Origin: Cytophagaceae bacterium
GTDB taxonomy: Bacteria > Bacteroidota > Bacteroidia > Cytophagales > Flexibacteraceae
Assembly: GCA_947458545.1 (NCBI GenBank)
Contig: CANGYH010000004.1
Coordinates: 62,001 to 126,000 of the forward strand
DNA: 64,000 nucleotides
Reading direction: 5' to 3'
The position numbers and the translations under genes were made by a program. The notes under the pieces are model-generated. The model did no database searches. It was not told where the DNA came from and was given only the letters and a program-made list of their open reading frames with translations. Of this stretch, positions 60,978-64,000 are shown piece after piece (the stretch's first letter is position 1; the number at the start of each line of letters is the position of its first letter).

Positions 60978-61613
60978 ATGCACAGCAACAAACAGCGCGT
61001 ACTGGTACTGGCCCCCCACACCGACGACGGTGAGCTGGGCTGCGGCGGCACCATTGCCCGTTTTTGCCGCGAGGGCCGCGACGTGTACTACGTGGCCTTC
61101 TCCATTGCCACCCGCTCGCTGCCTGCGGGCTGGGCACCCGATACGCTGGCCAAAGAGGTGGCTGCCGCCACCCAGGTGCTGGGCATCCCCAGCCAGAACC
61201 TGTTTCTGTACGACTACGACGTGCGCCGCTTTAAGGAGTTCCGCCAGGATATTCTGGAAGAGCTGGTGAAGCTGGGCAAGCAGTTGCAGCCAGACCTGAT
61301 CTTCGTGCCCAGCCCGACGGACATCCACCAAGACCACCAGGTGATCTCGGAAGAGGGCCTGCGCGCGTTTAAGAACAAGACCATCCTCGGCTACGAGATG
61401 CCCTGGAACAACCTGAGCTTCAACACCCGCAGCTTCTCCATTCTTTCCGATGAGGACGTGGCCACCAAGGTAGCGGCCCTCAGCTGCTACAAGAGCCAGG
61501 CCCACCGCCCCTACGTGAACGAGAACTTCATCCGCTCGCTGGCCACCACGCGCGGCGTCCAAATCGGCACCACCTGGGCCGAGGCGTTTGAGGTGATACG
61601 ATTTATATTCTAA
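60978..61613 (+). CDS. PIG-L/LmbE-family zinc deacetylase
   Basis: A 211-residue enzyme of the family that removes acetyl groups from N-acetylglucosamine-type substrates (GlcNAc-PI, bacillithiol or antibiotic precursors). The metal site is visible: [14 protein letters not shown] (His-x-x-Asp-like) and [18 protein letters not shown] (HxxDH-type). FVPSPTDIH and the conserved YEMPWNN segment also fit. The start ATG follows a TACCTTTG element. Neighbouring genes give no biosynthetic context, so the substrate is open. Confidence 0.88.
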   Translation: MHSNKQRVLVLAPHTDDGELGCGGTIARFCREGRDVYYVAFSIATRSLPAGWAPDTLAKEVAAATQVLGIPSQNLFLYDYDVRRFKEFRQDILEELVKLGKQLQPDLIFVPSPTDIHQDHQVISEEGLRAFKNKTILGYEMPWNNLSFNTRSFSILSDEDVATKVAALSCYKSQAHRPYVNENFIRSLATTRGVQIGTTWAEAFEVIRFIF

Positions 61614-61653
61614 TAAAGCAGAATAGCAGGCCTCGGAGATTACCAACGCATCC

Positions 61654-62352
61654 ATGCACCTAGCCATGCTACGCGCTGTATTTCTTTATACCTCCCTGGC
61701 CACCCTTTCCTCTTGCGCAGGCTTTTTGCCCCGGGCAGACAAGGATGTGTTTGCCGAGGGCAGCTACCGCTACCGGGTGGCGGGCCAAAGCCAAGGCCGC
61801 GTATACGTGCTGCCCTTGGCAGATACCCTGCGCCTTCGCCACCTGCCCGCCGGGCCCGATAGTGTATTGGCACTGCCTGCACATACCGGCCATACCCAGC
61901 CGAAGCGCACGTTTTACGACCAAAGTCTAGACCTTGATCTGTTTGCAGCACCGGTGCGCTACCGGCCGGCCGCGGGCCCGCATCCGCACCAACTGCGGGG
62001 CACCTTCAACGTAAATGGCTACATCGGCCTGCGGGCCGACCGCTTTGTGCTGCGCTACCGCCCTACCCCGCTGGGCCTCTACCGCCGGGTAGATCGGCAC
62101 CTGGGCTTATCGGTAGGTGGGTTTGTCGGGCTAGGCGCAGAGGGCATCCGGCCCGACTATGTGCGCCGCCCCATTGCCGCCGAGTACGATGCCCCGGTGC
62201 TATCGCGGGGGCTGGCGGTGCTGCTGGCGGTGCAACAAGGCACCATTGGCCTAATGGCCGGGCAAGACGTGCTGCTGGATGCCAACAGCCCTTATTGGTA
62301 TTACCACAACCGCCTGTGGCTGGGGCTGGGGTTGGGCATCAACCTGAACTAA
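61654..62352 (+). CDS. Predicted lipoprotein of unknown function
   Basis: A 232-residue protein starting MHLAMLRAVF with a hydrophobic stretch and a lipobox-like LSSC (Cys21), so it is probably lipid-anchored. The mature part is beta-rich with alternating Tyr/Arg strands (YRYRVAGQSQGRVYVLPLAD, FNVNGYIGLRADRFVLRYRP) and ends LGLGLGINLN, resembling an outer-membrane barrel-like C-terminus. It follows the PIG-L gene by 40 bases on the same strand. No family was recognised. Confidence 0.65.
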   Translation: MHLAMLRAVFLYTSLATLSSCAGFLPRADKDVFAEGSYRYRVAGQSQGRVYVLPLADTLRLRHLPAGPDSVLALPAHTGHTQPKRTFYDQSLDLDLFAAPVRYRPAAGPHPHQLRGTFNVNGYIGLRADRFVLRYRPTPLGLYRRVDRHLGLSVGGFVGLGAEGIRPDYVRRPIAAEYDAPVLSRGLAVLLAVQQGTIGLMAGQDVLLDANSPYWYYHNRLWLGLGLGINLN

Positions 62353-62392
62353 GGGCGTTAAGGCTTTAAAGGATATTCTAATTGTTGGCAGG

Positions 62393-62836
62393 CTAATTGG
62401 TAGCACTGTCGCTACTAGTATCCGAGTGCATGATCTCCTTAATGCGGTTGCCGACCTCAACCAAGTTGAGCAAGGGCAAGATTAACGATTGCCTGTTGGA
62501 AAGCATGACCACCGAACTTGCCGTGGCCCGGATGTAGGGGTACACAATGGCCACGGAGTTTTGGTAGAAGTAGGGTGGAATATCAGCTAATGGCAGACCT
62601 GCCTGAAACTGAAAAAGGAACGACATACCCAATCGCAGTAAGGTCTGCTCTGCCTTATACGAAACCACAATATCCAGATCAAGGATAAAGCGGCCAGCTT
62701 CCACATCATAGCTTGGCAATGGCTCTATACTTACAGACAAGCCGGCAATGTCTTCCTTTTGAGGAGCCTCAAATTCTAGGTAAACGACGGCATAGTCGGC
62801 CAGGCCAAAAGGTGCAGGGTTCGAGACTGTAACCAT
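62393..62836 (-). CDS. SecB-like chaperone of a toxin-antitoxin-chaperone operon
   Basis: A 147-residue protein with the SecB fold: N-terminal beta strands (VVYLEFEAPQKEDIAG), LDLDIVVSYKAE, and the diagnostic C-terminal half FYQNSVAIVYPYIRATASSV then QSLILPLLNLVEV, equivalent to SecB's AFPFLRSYISTLT and PPVILPTINF. SecB-like proteins outside the export pathway act as chaperones that protect an antitoxin. The gene is third in a tight minus-strand operon, 16 bases after the small antitoxin-like gene. Housekeeping SecB is less likely because of this context and the lower G+C. Confidence 0.82.
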   Translation of the reverse strand: MVTVSNPAPFGLADYAVVYLEFEAPQKEDIAGLSVSIEPLPSYDVEAGRFILDLDIVVSYKAEQTLLRLGMSFLFQFQAGLPLADIPPYFYQNSVAIVYPYIRATASSVVMLSNRQSLILPLLNLVEVGNRIKEIMHSDTSSDSATN

Positions 62837-62852
62837 TTACAACCAGCAAGTT

Positions 62853-63092
62853 TTAGAAAAAAAGAACCCCGGCTGTTGAAGCACCGGGGTTTGCATATTG
62901 AACTAGAGGTTGGGCAACGAGCGTACCCACAGACTGATAGACAATGGGAGGTGAATGCTGCCACCCTCTAACCACCCGATGCACGGTGGGGCTTTGGAAA
63001 CCGCGTCCTTGAATCTCTGCCAGTTGCTGGGTGAGCTTATCCGCCGACACCTTCGCAACCAGTTCACTTACAGCTGCTTCTAACTTGGTCAT
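62853..63092 (-). CDS. Small putative antitoxin with hydrophobic C-terminal tail
   Basis: A 79-residue protein: N-terminal helix (MTKLEAAVSELVAKVSADKL), middle RGFQSPTVHRVVRGWQH, and a Gly/Ala/hydrophobic tail ending in VLFF. It overlaps the upstream gene by four bases (ATGA, 63089-63092), a sign of coupled translation. A small protein coupled to a putative toxin and followed by a SecB-like chaperone fits the antitoxin of TAC systems, where the exposed hydrophobic tail is the chaperone-addiction segment. No DNA-binding motif is evident. The assignment rests on context. Confidence 0.62.
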   Translation of the reverse strand: MTKLEAAVSELVAKVSADKLTQQLAEIQGRGFQSPTVHRVVRGWQHSPPIVYQSVGTLVAQPLVQYANPGASTAGVLFF

Positions 63093-63664
63093 GGGGAGGT
63101 TGGCTGTTGGTTGGAACTCGAAAATACACAACCAATTTTATGCAAATCTAGTGCCCTATCATGAAAAAGGCACAGCTGTGTAGGTTTTACGAACGTGAGC
63201 CGGACGCGGTTGGGCTTAATAACCAAAGCTGATCGGAGAGAGGGGTCTGTGCCTTCTAGAAACTCGTCTGTCAACGGATCGCCTTCGATTCGGATGGCTT
63301 CGTAGGGCATAAGCCCATGTTGAGAAAGAAGGACTACCACCTGTGCGAGTGTGATGAGCTCCCAGTTAAAATCTAAATGGGTAGCCAAGGCTTTGGTTGC
63401 AGCCTCAAGTTCCAGTCTTCCCAAAGGGTCAAGTAGATCCAGGCAAAGATTGTCCAGTATAAAGCTGAATTCGACAATCCGATATTGACCGCCGCACCTA
63501 CGCTGACCCCAAACATGGGCCAGGCGTATGTCTGTGTCCCACAGGTAATAGCCAGGACCCAGCCATGCGCTTTCTGATGCACAGTAGAACGGTGCCTTAC
63601 CCACATCTGTAGCTTCAGACCTCCGCTTTCGAATGGTTTGGTAGGCTGTCCTCGGCCCTTGCAT
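63089..63664 (-). CDS. Putative ADP-ribosyltransferase-like toxin (CmdT-like by context)
   Basis: A 191-residue protein. Its first half (RTAYQTIRKRRSEA, FYCASESAWLGPGYYLWDTDIRLAHVWGQ) follows the layout of small ADP-ribosyltransferase-fold toxins, in which a Gly-x-Gly-Tyr-Tyr strand is followed by a helix; FSFILDNLCLDLLD and PYEAIRIEGDPLTDEF may hold later motifs. The catalytic triad cannot be fixed by eye. The ATG at 63664 is supported by a TACATTTG promoter core ending 5 bases upstream; the longer frame (to 63991) overlaps the divergent gene and looks random. It is first in the toxin-antitoxin-chaperone operon. Function is inferred from pattern and context. Confidence 0.6.
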   Translation of the reverse strand: MQGPRTAYQTIRKRRSEATDVGKAPFYCASESAWLGPGYYLWDTDIRLAHVWGQRRCGGQYRIVEFSFILDNLCLDLLDPLGRLELEAATKALATHLDFNWELITLAQVVVLLSQHGLMPYEAIRIEGDPLTDEFLEGTDPSLRSALVIKPNRVRLTFVKPTQLCLFHDRALDLHKIGCVFSSSNQQPTSP

Positions 63665-63669
63665 GCTTG

Positions 63670-63677
63670 CAAATGTA
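63670..63677 (-). promoter_or_regulatory. Promoter -7 element of the toxin-antitoxin-chaperone operon (TACATTTG)
   Basis: Perfect TAnnTTTG match ending 5 bases before the ATG of the putative toxin. The predicted mRNA is leaderless, which would make toxin translation independent of a Shine-Dalgarno sequence. Confidence 0.6.
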
Positions 63678-63752
63678 TTTAAGCCTAAGGCATGGAGCAG
63701 CCTGCTATCGCTATCTACCCATGCCTTCCAATTAAGTACCTTGCACCCCGCA

Positions 63753-64000
63753 ATGCATACCCTGGCTTCTCTTCTGCAAGGTATAGATCTGGCCGACGCT
63801 ACCGTGGCCGGAGACCCCTCCGTGCTGCTTAGCCAGCCCGTCAACTTCGACATGGTGGCCGAAGGGCTCGGTGCCGAGGGCCTGGCCTGGGTGAAGCCGG
63901 GCAACGAAGACCGCCTGCCCGCAGGCCAGCCTGTGGCGGCCCTCGTCTGCACGCCCGAGAGCAGGGCCAAGATTGCCGACCCGGCCCGCATCCGCGCCTG
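63753..64000 (+). CDS. N-terminal part of an unidentified protein, possibly LpxD-like (3' truncated by window edge)
   Basis: The frame from ATG 63753 is open to the window end (82 residues): MHTLASLLQGIDLADATVAG, DPSVLLSQPVNFDMV, AWVKPGNEDRLPAGQPVAAL, VCTPESRAKIADPARIRA. Its high G+C, codon use and TACCTTGC element 8 bases before the ATG mark it as a real gene. The pattern (N-terminal helix, GDP turn, then a strand-rich domain ending in a 'VCTPESR' segment) resembles the uridine-binding N-terminal domain of LpxD-type acyltransferases, but the hexapeptide-repeat part that would prove this lies outside the window. Confidence 0.5.
   Translation, partial: MHTLASLLQGIDLADATVAGDPSVLLSQPVNFDMVAEGLGAEGLAWVKPGNEDRLPAGQPVAALVCTPESRAKIADPARIRA

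Overview
The window looks like a chromosomal segment of a GC-rich member of the Bacteroidota. The evidence is three secreted proteins with type IX secretion (T9SS) C-terminal sorting domains, the long Bacteroidota form of IspG, a DUF2027-Smr protein, and the phylum-specific promoter core TAnnTTTG in front of many genes. In several genes this core lies so close to the start codon that the mRNA should be leaderless. No rRNA, tRNA or CRISPR array was recognised.

Layout. 1-9.5 kb: end of ribBA, an AsmA-like protein, a DUF2027-Smr protein, ispG, a Fic enzyme behind three palindromes spaced exactly 72 bp apart, and a short Ppx/GppA phosphatase. 9.5-24.9 kb: envelope and secreted proteins (TPR, lipoprotein, PKD/T9SS, YceI), an ECF sigma factor fused by overlap to a membrane protein, a NYN-LOTUS protein with a possible MGMT-like partner, a zinc metallopeptidase, frr and purM. 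25.0-34.8 kb: one giant multi-domain T9SS adhesin. 35.7-47.6 kb: an ALDH7-type dehydrogenase, asparagine synthetase, a lone phage terminase behind a holin-like ORF, a glycosyltransferase, a putrescine route (agmatine deiminase plus N-carbamoylputrescine amidase) around pdxJ, an orphan RES-domain toxin, and an MBOAT/SGNH O-acetylation pair.

48.0-48.35 kb carries a dense cluster of DnaA boxes and is very probably the chromosomal origin. Three parS-like sites (24.9, 38.2 and 41.6 kb), one of them a perfect 16-mer, lie on its left side and support an origin/segregation domain.

48.4-59.2 kb: a TPR protein, a fused glycosyltransferase-deacetylase with a repeat element read in frame, a 1-kb hairpin island built as a large inverted repeat, a PAS-PP2C phosphatase followed by a sigma-54 activator, and an island of foreign character. 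The island holds an AT-rich secreted protein, a truncated primase-like gene, 11-bp iteron-like repeats, and two copies of a 173/174-bp MITE-like element.

59.2-64 kb: aspS, a PIG-L deacetylase, a lipoprotein, and a compact three-gene operon (62393-63664, minus strand): a probable ADP-ribosyltransferase-like toxin, a small antitoxin-like protein and a SecB-like chaperone. The order matches toxin-antitoxin-chaperone systems such as the anti-phage CmdTAC. This operon is the best candidate for an undescribed or newly extended system in the window.
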